Numbered from the stretch's first letter, positions 9,949 through 19,623 are shown. The stretch: DNA of 64,000 nt from Caryophanales bacterium UBA6877 (GCA_002451465.1 DKCJ01000003.1:1-64000), one strand, 5' to 3'. Translations and numbers: made by a program. Notes: a model not told the origin generated them from the letters alone.

Positions 9949-11946
9949 ATGAAAAAAAATAATTTAGAAGATAGCAAAAATATTGATCAATTAGCCATTG
10001 CAACCATTAGAAGTTATTGCATAGATTGTATTAACTTACATAAATCTGGACATCCTGGTATGGCTTTAAGTAGTGCTCCTATAGTCTATGAGTTGTATAA
10101 GGATTTTATGATCGCAAATCCTAAAGATCCTAATTGGATTAATCGCGATAGATTCATACTTTCTGCTGGACATGCTTCTATATTACTTTATGTTATTTTA
10201 CATCTTTGTGGCTATGATATTTCAACAAAAGACTTACAAAGTTTTAGAACATTTGGAAGCAAGACACCTGGTCATCCAGAAGTTCATATTACACCTGGAG
10301 TAGATGCAACAAGTGGTCCATTAGGACAAGGTATTGCTCATGCAGTTGGTATTGCAATGGCAGAAACCATGCTTCAAAAACAATATGATGAAAAAATTTA
10401 TAATCATTATACTTATGTTTTATGTGGAGATGGATGCTTAGAAGAAGGTATTAGCCAAGAAGCTATACAATATGCTGGTTTTCAGAAATTAAGTAAACTA
10501 ATTCTTCTTTATGATAAAAATAATGTTACATTAGATGGTCCATTATCTCAATCCCAAAACGAAGATGTCGGAATGCGTTTTGCCGCTGAAGGATGGAATG
10601 TTGTTACTTGTAAAGATGGAAATAATGTTAAGGAAATAAGAAAAGCCATAACAAAAGCAAAAAGTTTTATAAACAGTTGTCCAACCATAGTTATTTTCAA
10701 TACCATAATTGGTTTTGGAAGTAAATTCCAAGGGACATCGAAAGTCCATGGTTCACCTTTAGGTGATGAAGATGGAAAATATGCAAAAGAATCATATGGT
10801 TTTAATTACCCACCTTTCACAATACCAGATCAAGTTTATGATTTATTCAAAAAGACATTTTTGGCAAGAGGAAATTATCACTACGCTAAATATAAAGCAA
10901 TAATGAAAATTCTTCAAAAAAATGATGCTCATACTTATAAAAAAATATTTGATTTATCAACAAACGATATACGTGAATATTTAAATCCAGAACATTTAAA
11001 AATGGATGAAAAAGAAATTGAATCAACAAGAGTATCATCTCAAAAAGTTCTTAATTTTTATCATAAATTACTTCCAAATTTAGTTGGTGGTAGTGCTGAT
11101 GTTGCCGGTAGCGTCATGACAAAACTTGATGGTGGAGTAAATTTTGCTCCAGATTCGAGAAATGGTACTAATATTAACTGGGGAATAAGAGAATTCTTCA
11201 TGTGTTCGGCTAGTAATGGTATTTTATTACATGGCGGATTAAGAACATATGCTGGTTGTTTTTTAATTTTTAGCGATTACGCTAAAAACGCTATTAGAAT
11301 GGCTGCTTTACAAAAATTGCCACAAATATTTTTATTCTCACACGATTCCATTGCTGTTGGCGAAGATGGACCAACACATCAACCAATAGAACAATTAGCT
11401 GGCTTAAGGGCTATACCAAATTTAAATGTAATAAGACCATGCGACGCTAAAGAAACATATGCTGCATGGCGTATTGCGTTAGAATCAACTACAAATCCAA
11501 CATCTATAATAATTTCAAGACAAGGTCTTCCATTATTAAAAGACAGTTCTAATTATGAATTAGTTAAAAAAGGGGCTTATGTAATAAGTCAATCCAATAA
11601 AAAAACTCCTGATGTAGTTTTAATTGCTACAGGTAGTGAAGTAAGTTTAGCTTTAGAAGTTAAAAAAGTTTTAAGTAAAAACAATATTGATTCTAGAGTT
11701 GTTTCGATGCCATCAATGTTTTTATTTGGACAACAACCAGAAACATATAAGGAAGAAGTCTTAGGAAAAAGCTATACCAAACGCTTTTCAATCGAAATGA
11801 GTTCAACATTTGGATGGGGCAAATATGCCAAATTTAATTACGGTATTAATGAATTTGGTGCTTCTGGAAATGCAAAAGATTTATTCATTGAATATAAATT
11901 TACAAAAGAAGATATTGCTAACTATGTTATGCAACATTTAAAATAA
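9949..11946 (+). CDS. tkt: Transketolase
   Basis: This 665-residue thiamine-diphosphate enzyme has the N-terminal cofactor-binding motif GDGCLEEGISQEA (about 160) ending in the YDKNNVTLDG stretch, the middle pyrimidine-binding domain with GEDGPTHQP (about 471), and a C-terminal domain. Transketolase moves two-carbon units between sugar phosphates in the non-oxidative pentose-phosphate pathway and supplies ribose and erythrose phosphates. It fits with deoB and deoC in the window, which return deoxyribose to central metabolism. The gene starts 1 nt after aspS, so the two are co-transcribed. Confidence 0.96.
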   Translation: MKKNNLEDSKNIDQLAIATIRSYCIDCINLHKSGHPGMALSSAPIVYELYKDFMIANPKDPNWINRDRFILSAGHASILLYVILHLCGYDISTKDLQSFRTFGSKTPGHPEVHITPGVDATSGPLGQGIAHAVGIAMAETMLQKQYDEKIYNHYTYVLCGDGCLEEGISQEAIQYAGFQKLSKLILLYDKNNVTLDGPLSQSQNEDVGMRFAAEGWNVVTCKDGNNVKEIRKAITKAKSFINSCPTIVIFNTIIGFGSKFQGTSKVHGSPLGDEDGKYAKESYGFNYPPFTIPDQVYDLFKKTFLARGNYHYAKYKAIMKILQKNDAHTYKKIFDLSTNDIREYLNPEHLKMDEKEIESTRVSSQKVLNFYHKLLPNLVGGSADVAGSVMTKLDGGVNFAPDSRNGTNINWGIREFFMCSASNGILLHGGLRTYAGCFLIFSDYAKNAIRMAALQKLPQIFLFSHDSIAVGEDGPTHQPIEQLAGLRAIPNLNVIRPCDAKETYAAWRIALESTTNPTSIIISRQGLPLLKDSSNYELVKKGAYVISQSNKKTPDVVLIATGSEVSLALEVKKVLSKNNIDSRVVSMPSMFLFGQQPETYKEEVLGKSYTKRFSIEMSSTFGWGKYAKFNYGINEFGASGNAKDLFIEYKFTKEDIANYVMQHLK

Positions 11947-11962
11947 TAAGAGGTGATTTTTC

Positions 11963-12301
11963 ATGCCAAGTTACGTTTATTTACAACATTATACAAGTCA
12001 AGGTGATCTAGGGATATCTAGAAATGTTTTTGTAACTTTAGGTCAACATGTTATTAGTTATATACGAGAACATAATAAGGGAAAATTTAAAATTAGTGAT
12101 TATTTGGATGTTAATATTCGTTCAAACAAAGTTATTTATAAATTTTATGTTACAAAAAAGAGTTCTGTTGATTCAAAATTTATTGAAAAAAGTATTACAA
12201 ATTATATAAATACTAATCTTTTAATGATTTGCGAAATAATTCCTTTTGAAATTAACATTAAAATCACCATTGATAACGGAGAAGAAAATGGAGCAAATTA
12301 A
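11963..12301 (+). CDS. Asp23/Gls24 (YqhY-like) family protein
   Basis: This 112-residue protein resembles the Asp23/Gls24 family: the segment ISRNVFVTLGQHVISYIREH fits the family pattern IS..VF..IA..., followed by alternating beta-strand segments. In Bacilli a member of this family (YqhY) sits directly before nusB, as here. Family members are cytoplasmic or membrane-associated and linked to cell envelope or lipid control; the biochemical role is not settled. Similarity is weak, so context carries much of the call. An AGAGGTG site precedes the ATG. The end overlaps nusB by 14 nt, suggesting translational coupling. Confidence 0.65.
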   Translation: MPSYVYLQHYTSQGDLGISRNVFVTLGQHVISYIREHNKGKFKISDYLDVNIRSNKVIYKFYVTKKSSVDSKFIEKSITNYINTNLLMICEIIPFEINIKITIDNGEENGAN

Positions 12302-12713
12302 AACAGAAACTTATTCTCGTAATAAAATGCAAGAATTAGCAGTTCAAATAATGTATGATTTTTTAATACAACAAGAATTGAACTCAACTATTGATGTTCA
12401 AAAGACTATAAGTGAAATGCAAGATAAACCATACGAAGAATGCGATTTATTTTTAAAAGAAGTCTTAATTAAATCTTTAAAAAACGAAAAGGATATTATT
12501 GATAATATCTCAAAATATCTAATAAATTGGAAATTTGATAGACTTAATAAATGCATTCAAGCAATTTTAATTATTGCTTTCAGCAATTATTTTTATTGTG
12601 GCAACAAAGAAAAACCAATAATTATTAATGTTGCCGTTCAACTTGCAAAAAAATATGGCGAAAGTAACGATTATAAATTTGTTAATGCCATATTAGATAA
12701 GGCTTTAAATTAA
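12288..12713 (+). CDS. nusB: Transcription antitermination factor NusB
   Basis: NusB binds boxA RNA with NusE (S10) in rRNA antitermination. The 141-residue all-helical protein starts METQ-like with MEQIKTETYSRNKMQELAVQ and ends with the conserved PIIINVAVQLAKKYG...FVNAILDKAL pattern typical of NusB. A longer frame opens at 12246 inside the upstream gene, but the ATG at 12288 has GGAGAAG just upstream and gives the normal length. It lies between the Asp23-like gene and xseA as in Bacilli. The folD gene usually found between nusB and xseA is missing. Confidence 0.92.
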   Translation: MEQIKTETYSRNKMQELAVQIMYDFLIQQELNSTIDVQKTISEMQDKPYEECDLFLKEVLIKSLKNEKDIIDNISKYLINWKFDRLNKCIQAILIIAFSNYFYCGNKEKPIIINVAVQLAKKYGESNDYKFVNAILDKALN

Positions 12714-12715
12714 AA

Positions 12716-13930
12716 ATGAATGAACCTACTAACAACAATGTTATTTCAGTAAAAGAACTTAATAATTGTATTAAGTTCCTTTTTGATAATACACCTATTC
12801 TTCATAATATAGCCGTCCATGGCGAAATTAGTAATTATACAGGCGTTAATCGTAGTGGCCATATTTATTTTTCATTGAAAGATGAGGACAGCATTATTAG
12901 GGCTGTAATGTTTAAATATGATACATTTTCTTTAACTTTTGAACCAAAAAATGGCGATGAAGTCATCTTATATGGATCAGTTTCAACATATGCACCAAGT
13001 GGCACATACCAAATTATTGTCAAAAAAATTCAATTATATGGCGAAGGCGAAATACTTCTTAAGAAGAAAAAACTCATAGAAAAACTACAAAAAGAGGGTC
13101 TTTTTGATGAAAGTCATAAACTTCCTCTTCCAGAATATCCAAGGAAAATTGCAATAATAACTGGGAAAAATAGTGCAGCTTGTGTAGATATTTTGACAAA
13201 CATTAACCGACGATTTCCACTCGTAGATATAAATGTTTTTTATAGCTTAGTTCAAGGAAATGATGCCGCTAAAGATTTGATGAAAAGCCTAAAACTAGCT
13301 GAACAATCGAATCCAGATGTAATTATTATTGGTAGAGGTGGCGGAAGTTCAGAAGATTTGAGCGCTTTTGATGACGAGGATTTAGCTAGAGAAATTTATA
13401 ATTTAAAAATTCCAGTTATTAGTGCAGTTGGCCACGAAATAAATCGTTCAATATGTGATTATGTTGCTGATAAATATGTGTCGACACCTACAGGAGCAGC
13501 AGAAGCAGCCGTTCCTGATAAAATGGAGATAATTCAAAATTTAAATGCAACATATGATTTAATTAAATCTATAGTTAATAGGAAAATTTCTTACTTAGAA
13601 AATAAATTAAATTTATTAAAATCTAATCCAAATCTTACTAATCTTAATAATGTCTATAGTCATATTGAAGAAAATATAAAGCACAAAAAAAGCGATTTAA
13701 ATATTAAAATGCTAAATATTTTGAAAATAGAGGAAAATAAAATCTTATCCATTAATAATTTGATTAATGCGATTAATCCAAATAATTTATTAAAAAAAGG
13801 TTATTCAATTATTTATAAAGATAATAAAATAATCAAATCTATAAACGATGTTAATTTAGATGATTCACTAACTATAAAATTATATGATGGAACGATCGAA
13901 ACGAATGTAAAGGAGATTAAAAATGACTAA
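12716..13930 (+). CDS. xseA: Exodeoxyribonuclease VII large subunit
   Basis: XseA (404 residues) forms exonuclease VII with XseB and degrades single-stranded DNA. It has an N-terminal OB-fold (VHGEISNYTGVNRSGHIYFS) and the catalytic-domain signatures PRKIAIITGKNSAACVDIL, IIIGRGGGSSEDLSAFDDE and SAVGHEINRSICDYVAD, then a coiled-coil region to about 345 that binds XseB. It starts 2 nt after nusB and overlaps xseB by 8 nt, so the subunits are translationally coupled. Confidence 0.96.
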   Translation: MNEPTNNNVISVKELNNCIKFLFDNTPILHNIAVHGEISNYTGVNRSGHIYFSLKDEDSIIRAVMFKYDTFSLTFEPKNGDEVILYGSVSTYAPSGTYQIIVKKIQLYGEGEILLKKKKLIEKLQKEGLFDESHKLPLPEYPRKIAIITGKNSAACVDILTNINRRFPLVDINVFYSLVQGNDAAKDLMKSLKLAEQSNPDVIIIGRGGGSSEDLSAFDDEDLAREIYNLKIPVISAVGHEINRSICDYVADKYVSTPTGAAEAAVPDKMEIIQNLNATYDLIKSIVNRKISYLENKLNLLKSNPNLTNLNNVYSHIEENIKHKKSDLNIKMLNILKIEENKILSINNLINAINPNNLLKKGYSIIYKDNKIIKSINDVNLDDSLTIKLYDGTIETNVKEIKND

Positions 13931-14117
13931 AGAAAAGAAAAACTTAACATTTGAACAAAAAATGATGAGAGTAGACGAAATTGTCAAAATTATGGATTCA
14001 AATGATCTCCCTTTAGAAAATATATTAAATTTATTCACAGAAGCTCAAGAATTAATTAAACAACTTGAGGACGAATTAAAATCTGCTAAAGAAAAAGTTG
14101 CAAAATATATAGAATAG
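13923..14117 (+). CDS. xseB: Exodeoxyribonuclease VII small subunit
   Basis: This 64-residue helical protein has the XseB pattern LTFEQKMMRVDEIVKIMDSNDLPLENIL followed by FTEAQELIKQLEDEL. It wraps around the coiled coil of XseA. Size and the 8-nt overlap with xseA are typical. An AAAGGAG site lies in the end of xseA. Confidence 0.95.
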   Translation: MTKEKKNLTFEQKMMRVDEIVKIMDSNDLPLENILNLFTEAQELIKQLEDELKSAKEKVAKYIE

Positions 14118-14179
14118 TAAATTTTTAGTATTTAATTAGTTTTTGTTTTTTACATCTTTTTAAAATAGAAGATTTAATT

Positions 14180-14185
14180 TAAAAT
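14180..14185 (+). promoter_or_regulatory. -10 box (TAAAAT) 6 nt before the dinB GTG
   Basis: TAAAAT ends 6 nt before the GTG start of dinB and no Shine-Dalgarno sequence is present. This spacing would place the transcription start at or next to the start codon. Confidence 0.4.
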
Positions 14186-14191
14186 ATTCTT

Positions 14192-15394
14192 GTGGCCGGG
14201 AAAATTATTTTACACATAGATTTAAACCAATTTTTTATAACTTGCGAAAGATTAAAAGATCCGTCATTAAACAATAAAATATTAATTGTTGGTGGCGAAG
14301 GAAGGGCAGGAATTGTTTCTACTGCCTCATACGAGGCGAGAAAATATGGCATACATAGTGGAATGCCTACCTTTCAAGCTAAAATGTTATGCAAAAATCT
14401 AGTTTGTAAACCAGTAGATTTTAAGTTTTACAATTTAATGTCTAAAGAGTTTATTAATTTTATTAAACAATATTCAAATAAAATCGAGCAAACATCTATT
14501 GATGAATGTTATGTTGATTTTACTGAAACATATAAGTTATCATCTAACAAAAACATCGAACAATTATTAACTAATATTCAAAATGGTTTATATAAAAAAA
14601 CCGGTTTAATGTGCTCAATAGGCGTAGCTACTACAAAATTTTTAGCAAAAATGGGTAGCGACTTTAAAAAACCAATGGGTATAACAATCATCCATAACTA
14701 TGAAATACCTAAAAAAATTTTCCCATTAAGCATTAAAGATTATTTTGGAATTGGTAAAAAGACTTATCCTAAATTAGAAGATATAGGGATAAAAACAATC
14801 GGTGATTTTTATAATGGATTAAAAACAAATAATCAAGATTTAATCGATATTATTGGCAATTCAAAAGAGTATCATATTGCGGAACTAGAGGGTAGAAGTA
14901 ACGATATAGTAAATACAAAACATGTTGACCCAAAATCCATAGGTATAAGTAGGACTTTAACATCCGATACCAATGATCGTATATATTTAAATGAATTTTT
15001 ATTAAAAATTGCCAAAAATGTAATTGATGAAATGAAATCAAAAAATTTCTTTACAAAAACAATAACTATTTCATTTAAAGATGCCGACTTTGAAAATACT
15101 AATTTTAAGGTCACATCTGTTTCAAAATCATTAAGTGATTATACAGATGACGAAAATTATATATTAAAAGAAACGTCAAAATTATTTTATAAATCTTTTG
15201 ATGATAGATTAATTAGACTTATTGGATTTACAGTTAAAAATTTAAAACATAAAAGCGATATTGTTAGACAACTAACGCTAGAAGATTGCCAATTTTCACA
15301 AAAAGAAGATGAAATTGATAAAATTATCAATGATTTAAATAGAATAACTAAACAAAAAACGTTTATTAAGCTCAGCGAGTTGGAGAAAAAATAA
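14192..15394 (+). CDS. dinB: Y-family DNA polymerase IV (DinB)
   Basis: This 400-residue translesion DNA polymerase has catalytic acidic residues in HIDLNQFF and SIDECYVDF, plus the fingers motif SYEARKYGIHSGMP. Thumb and little-finger domains follow (KDYFGIGKKTYPKLEDIGI, then a C-terminal beta-rich part). DLN in place of DMD near residue 10 is also seen in some Bacillus family members (HVDMN), so it is not a sign of inactivity. The start is taken as GTG at 14192 because it falls just before the conserved KIILHID; there is no ribosome-binding site and a TAAAAT box lies 6 nt upstream. The end overlaps xerD by one base (TAATG). Confidence 0.93.
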   Translation: MAGKIILHIDLNQFFITCERLKDPSLNNKILIVGGEGRAGIVSTASYEARKYGIHSGMPTFQAKMLCKNLVCKPVDFKFYNLMSKEFINFIKQYSNKIEQTSIDECYVDFTETYKLSSNKNIEQLLTNIQNGLYKKTGLMCSIGVATTKFLAKMGSDFKKPMGITIIHNYEIPKKIFPLSIKDYFGIGKKTYPKLEDIGIKTIGDFYNGLKTNNQDLIDIIGNSKEYHIAELEGRSNDIVNTKHVDPKSIGISRTLTSDTNDRIYLNEFLLKIAKNVIDEMKSKNFFTKTITISFKDADFENTNFKVTSVSKSLSDYTDDENYILKETSKLFYKSFDDRLIRLIGFTVKNLKHKSDIVRQLTLEDCQFSQKEDEIDKIINDLNRITKQKTFIKLSELEKK

Positions 15395-16278
15395 TGAATA
15401 TAATTGATGCAATAAATAATTTCCTACAATACTCCTTATTTGAAAAAGGTTTACTTAAAAATACATTAAAAGATTATAAGGATGATTTAAAATGTTTTTT
15501 AAACTACTTTCCATACATTAAAACAACTGATGATCTATCATCTGATGACATTGATAATTTCATTTATCAACAAGGTATAGATGAATTAAAACCATCGACT
15601 ATTGCAAGAAGAGTATCAACAATAAATGCATTCTTTAAGTTTTTAGAAAAAGACAATATTCGAAAAGATTTAGTAAAAGAAATTTTATTACCAAAAAGAG
15701 AAAAACATATTCCAACAATTTTAAGTGAGGAAGAAATAAATAAATTACTTGATGCACCGAATTTAACCACGCCAAGTGGCAAAAGAAACAAAGCGATATT
15801 AGAAATAATGTATGGTTGTGGTTTAAGAATTAGTGAAGTGATCTCTATTAAAAATAAATCAATTAATTACCAAGAAAAAATTATCACAATAACAGGAAAA
15901 GGATCTAAACAAAGAATCGTCCCAATAGATGATTGTGCAATAAAATATTTATTAAAATATATAGTCGAAGTAAGAGAAAAAAACCAAAAAAGTAAGAATT
16001 CACCTTATTTATTCCTTAATTTAAAAGGCAAGCCTTTAACAAGACAATATTTATTTATGGAAATAAAAAAATACATAAATGAAGTTGGAATAGAAAAAAA
16101 TGTATCTCCTCACACACTAAGACATTCTTTTGCGACCCATCTTTTAGAAAATGGTGCTAATATTCGAACTGTCCAAAGAATGTTAGGACATGCAAACGCC
16201 GAAACTACTCAAATATATACGCACGTTTCCGATAAGACAATTCATAAAGCATATGATTTGTATTGGAAACATAAATAA
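15394..16278 (+). CDS. xerD: Tyrosine recombinase XerD
   Basis: This 294-residue protein has an N-terminal SAM-like DNA-binding domain and a C-terminal catalytic domain with the full set of tyrosine-recombinase residues: Arg in GCGLRISEV, Lys in GKGSKQR, His and Arg in HTLRHSFATHLL, His in MLGHANAETT and the nucleophilic Tyr in QIYTHV. XerD resolves chromosome dimers at dif together with XerC. Being directly upstream of deoB matches Bacillus subtilis, where ripX (xerD) precedes the phosphopentomutase gene. A candidate dif site lies only about 4 kb downstream at 20316-20343. Confidence 0.93.
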   Translation: MNIIDAINNFLQYSLFEKGLLKNTLKDYKDDLKCFLNYFPYIKTTDDLSSDDIDNFIYQQGIDELKPSTIARRVSTINAFFKFLEKDNIRKDLVKEILLPKREKHIPTILSEEEINKLLDAPNLTTPSGKRNKAILEIMYGCGLRISEVISIKNKSINYQEKIITITGKGSKQRIVPIDDCAIKYLLKYIVEVREKNQKSKNSPYLFLNLKGKPLTRQYLFMEIKKYINEVGIEKNVSPHTLRHSFATHLLENGANIRTVQRMLGHANAETTQIYTHVSDKTIHKAYDLYWKHK

Positions 16279-16306
16279 CTTAAAATATTTAAGGAGTTTA
16301 ATAAAA

Positions 16307-17503
16307 ATGAATAAATTTAAAAGAATATTTTTAATTGTAATGGATAGTGCTGGAATTGGCCACGCTAAAGACGCAGCAAAATTTCATGATGATGGAGCAA
16401 ATACTTTTGGTCATATAAGTGAAAAAATGCCACATGGTCTAAATATTCCTGTATTAAATAGTTTAGGAATAGGGGATTTAGATGAAATTAAAGGATGCTT
16501 TAAAGTTGATCATAAAAAATCTTACAGTCTAAAACTAAACGAAGCTAGTAATGGTAAAGATACTATGACTGGTCATTGGGAAATGATGGGAATAAAAACG
16601 ACAAAACCATTCCAAACCTTTACTGAAACTGGTTTTCCTAAAGATTTAATAGATGAACTTGAAAAAGAAACAGGGCACAAAATTATTGGTAACTACGCAT
16701 CAAGTGGAACTGAAATTTTAAAAGTTCTTGGCGAAGAACAAATGCGAGAAAATTCATTAATAGTTTATACTTCTAGTGATTCAGTCTTACAAATTGCTGC
16801 TCATGAACAAGTTACTGGCTTGTCTGAATTATATAGATGCTGTGAAATAGCTAGAAAACTTTGTATGAAGCCAGAATGGTTTGTTGGTAGAATTATTGCT
16901 AGACCATATGTAGGAACAAACAAAGACAACTTTAAGAGAACAAGTAATCGTCATGACTACACAATTTCTCCAACAGGAATCACTGCTATGGATATTTTAA
17001 AAGAACATGGTTTTACTGTAAGTTGTGTAGGTAAAATCAACGATATATTCAATGGTGTAGGCGTAACTGAAACTGTACACACAACCTCTAATCAAGATGG
17101 AATGGATAAAACGATAGATTTAGTTAATAAAAGTTCTTTTAAAGAAGGCTTTTGCTTCGTAAATCTTGTTGAATTCGATAGTGAATTTGGTCATAGAAGA
17201 AATCCATTAGGCTATGGAAATGCTCTTGAAGAATTCGATAAAAGACTTGGCGAAATGATAAAACTATTAAGAAATGATGATTTATTAATGGTGACTGCTG
17301 ACCATGGCAATGATCCAACTTATAAAGGTACTGATCATACTAGAGAAAAAGTCCCATTATTAATCTATTCCCCATTATTTAACAATGGTTCATATCTAGG
17401 AGAGAGAAATTCTTTTGCCGATATTGGTGAAACAATTCTTAAAAATTTTGGTTTAGAAAAGGATAAAACAATGATTGGTGATCCAATCAATGAAATTTTA
17501 TAA
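16307..17503 (+). CDS. deoB: Phosphopentomutase
   Basis: DeoB interconverts (deoxy)ribose 1-phosphate and 5-phosphate in nucleoside catabolism. The protein has alkaline-phosphatase-superfamily metal-binding motifs: VMDSAGIGHAKDA at the start, GKDTMTGHWEMMG, VTADHGNDP and TDHTREKVPLLIYSP. An open frame begins earlier (16190) inside xerD, but the ATG at 16307 has AAGGAG 10 nt upstream and gives 398 residues, normal for DeoB. Its product feeds DeoC (45590-46228). The lipoprotein gene follows after 18 nt and may be co-transcribed. Confidence 0.95.
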   Translation: MNKFKRIFLIVMDSAGIGHAKDAAKFHDDGANTFGHISEKMPHGLNIPVLNSLGIGDLDEIKGCFKVDHKKSYSLKLNEASNGKDTMTGHWEMMGIKTTKPFQTFTETGFPKDLIDELEKETGHKIIGNYASSGTEILKVLGEEQMRENSLIVYTSSDSVLQIAAHEQVTGLSELYRCCEIARKLCMKPEWFVGRIIARPYVGTNKDNFKRTSNRHDYTISPTGITAMDILKEHGFTVSCVGKINDIFNGVGVTETVHTTSNQDGMDKTIDLVNKSSFKEGFCFVNLVEFDSEFGHRRNPLGYGNALEEFDKRLGEMIKLLRNDDLLMVTADHGNDPTYKGTDHTREKVPLLIYSPLFNNGSYLGERNSFADIGETILKNFGLEKDKTMIGDPINEIL

Positions 17504-17521
17504 AAAGGAGAAAAATCAAAA

Positions 17522-18814
17522 ATGAATAAAAAAATTAAATTGTTTTTGAATTCGTGTGCGCTAATTTTAAGTTTAAGCGGTGTATTATTAAATGTTTCTT
17601 CTTGCGATAAAAAAGAAACTCCAACCGTATCTACCTTAGAATCTTTTAAATTATCTTTAAAAAATCATAAAGATAATACATTAGCTACCGGTGAAAAAGA
17701 CCAAATTGTAATCAATTTTGATAAAGACACTAAAATTGATGATAAATGGACATTTACTTATGAATCAAGTGATCAATCCATTTTAAGTGTTAATGACACT
17801 GATGGAACGCTTGAAGCATTAAAAGAAGGTAGTGTAGAAATAAAAGTAACTGAGAAAAGTAGCAAGGTTTCCGAAATATTAAACGTCACTATTAATGAAG
17901 GTGATGAAGAATTTAGTGCGTTTGCACCAAAAGGCGCACCTTTATTAGCTGTTTATGATTCAGTCGTTAATAAAAAAGGATTTGAAGTTGCCGGAAACAA
18001 TACTGATGTGCCAGTTCAATTAAAAGCAAATAAATATAACTATATAATCTTTGATAGTGTATCAGCACTTAAATTAACTAATGGAGTTAAAAAAGCTGAT
18101 GGAACGATTACTACAGCAACCTCAAGCTACACATACTATGGATTATTAACAGCCGGTAATTTCCATTTAGTAAGCAGAAAATATGATAGAGAGCCTCAAA
18201 AAGGTGACAAAATATTGACATTCATGAAAGGTCAATCTCCTGATATGGCTTTAAAGTCATGCTATAAAGAATTATTTGATAAAGATAATATTTCAAATAT
18301 TACTTATGTACAAGATAACACAAAAATGCCTGCTGCTTTGATTGCAGGACAATATGAGGGCAATCCTATTGATTATTTCTTAATAGCTGAACCTGCTTTA
18401 ACATCAGCAAAAAGCAAAATTACAGAAAATAATGTAATTTACGACTTAAATTTAAATGACAAAATAAAAGAAATAACTAATGGTGAATTCGACTATATTC
18501 CACAAGCAGGATTGTTTGTAAGAAATGATTATCTAAAATTAAAACCAAATTATGTTGAAAATTATTGGAAAGATGTTAAAAATCAAATGAAAAATGCCTA
18601 TAGTGGAAATATTCAAGAGTTAGAAAAATCAATAAATACTATTGAATTTGATAAACAAGCCGGTAAATATGGTTTTAACATTAATTTAGTCAAAAAATTA
18701 CAAAGTGGTGGTGCTAATAAGTTCGGGATTGCCAATCCAGATAAAGAAGTTACTTTATCGGATATAAATAAATTTTTAGAAAAAGTTAATGCTGATTTCC
18801 AAATTAACAAATAA
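17522..18814 (+). CDS. ABC-transporter substrate-binding lipoprotein with N-terminal Ig-like domain
   Basis: This 430-residue exported protein starts with a signal peptide ending in a lipobox (LLNVSSC, Cys28). A Big_2-type Ig-like domain follows at about 40-127 (pattern DTDGTLEALKEGSVEIKVT). From about 133 (FAPKGAPLLAVYDSVV) the sequence resembles periplasmic-binding proteins of the NMT1/nitrate-sulfonate-thiamine-precursor type. It is anchored outside the membrane and would deliver an unknown small solute to the permease encoded 24 nt downstream. GGAGAAA precedes the ATG. The Ig-like domain may act as a spacer to lift the binding domain from the membrane. The substrate cannot be named. Confidence 0.75.
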   Translation: MNKKIKLFLNSCALILSLSGVLLNVSSCDKKETPTVSTLESFKLSLKNHKDNTLATGEKDQIVINFDKDTKIDDKWTFTYESSDQSILSVNDTDGTLEALKEGSVEIKVTEKSSKVSEILNVTINEGDEEFSAFAPKGAPLLAVYDSVVNKKGFEVAGNNTDVPVQLKANKYNYIIFDSVSALKLTNGVKKADGTITTATSSYTYYGLLTAGNFHLVSRKYDREPQKGDKILTFMKGQSPDMALKSCYKELFDKDNISNITYVQDNTKMPAALIAGQYEGNPIDYFLIAEPALTSAKSKITENNVIYDLNLNDKIKEITNGEFDYIPQAGLFVRNDYLKLKPNYVENYWKDVKNQMKNAYSGNIQELEKSINTIEFDKQAGKYGFNINLVKKLQSGGANKFGIANPDKEVTLSDINKFLEKVNADFQINK

Positions 18815-18826
18815 GATAAAATAATT

Positions 18827-18832
18827 TAAAAT
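18827..18832 (+). promoter_or_regulatory. -10-like box 6 nt before the permease ATG
   Basis: TAAAAT with a 6-nt gap to the ATG at 18839; no Shine-Dalgarno sequence is present. The sequence TTTAAAATATT is shared with the region just before dinB. Confidence 0.35.
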
Positions 18833-18838
18833 ATTAGA

Positions 18839-19615
18839 ATGAAAAAGAAAAAGCAAAATCGATTAATAAATTTTATATGTGTGTTTATTGGAATATCGAT
18901 TTTGCTTTTTATTTGGGAAATATCAAGCAAAACTTTCAATAATTATCAAATTTTTCCAGATGTTATACTAACATTTGAAAAATCATTGCAATTATTATCT
19001 GATCCGAAAATATATTTGGCTATATTAACTAGTCTAGGAGTTTGCTTAATAACTTTGATAATTTCTTTTATATTAGCAATAATAATGGGCATTTTGTCGG
19101 GTTTATTCGAACCAATAAACAAAATTCTAACACCTTTAATTTCCGTAATGAAAGTTGCACCAACAGCTGTAATAGTAATTTTGCTTTTGGTTTTTGTAAA
19201 ATCTTCGATTTCAATTATTACAGTGATTTTTTTAGTTGTTTTCCCTATTTTATACGAATCTATAGTAAATGGTATTAAAAATATAGATAAATATATAATA
19301 TTATCTTTAAAACTTGAAGGTATATATAAATTCAATTCAATTTTTAAAGTAATAATTCCGACTATAATGCCATACATATATTTAGGCATTATGCAATCAA
19401 TTGGTTTATCAATGAAAGTTGAAATAATGGCCGAAATTGTTATAGGAAGTCAAAGTATTGTTGGAATGGGCTATTATGTATATCAAGCATATGCCATAAA
19501 TGCTGATTTTATCGAACTTTTTGGTCTTGTTCTTATCATTCTATTTACTTTCGGTTTGGTCGATTTACTTTTATTTAAATTAAAAAATATATTAAAAAAA
19601 GAAAATTTTTTATAA
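18839..19615 (+). CDS. ABC transporter permease, SsuC/TauC type
   Basis: This 258-residue protein has about six transmembrane helices and the inner-membrane component pattern of the BPD_transp_1 family. The cytoplasmic EAA-like loop is around LSLKLEGIYKFNSIFKVIIP, where the ATPase would dock. It resembles permeases for sulfonate, taurine, nitrate or thiamine precursors and should form the channel for the lipoprotein encoded upstream. No ATP-binding subunit gene is found next to it or anywhere in this window, which is unusual for this transporter class. The gene lacks a ribosome-binding site. Confidence 0.82.
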   Translation: MKKKKQNRLINFICVFIGISILLFIWEISSKTFNNYQIFPDVILTFEKSLQLLSDPKIYLAILTSLGVCLITLIISFILAIIMGILSGLFEPINKILTPLISVMKVAPTAVIVILLLVFVKSSISIITVIFLVVFPILYESIVNGIKNIDKYIILSLKLEGIYKFNSIFKVIIPTIMPYIYLGIMQSIGLSMKVEIMAEIVIGSQSIVGMGYYVYQAYAINADFIELFGLVLIILFTFGLVDLLLFKLKNILKKENFL

Positions 19616-19623
19616 AATTTCTA

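Noticed and set aside
18946..19389. 147-residue minus-strand ORF inside the permease gene
   Set aside because: Antisense shadow of a membrane protein gene; no start signals.
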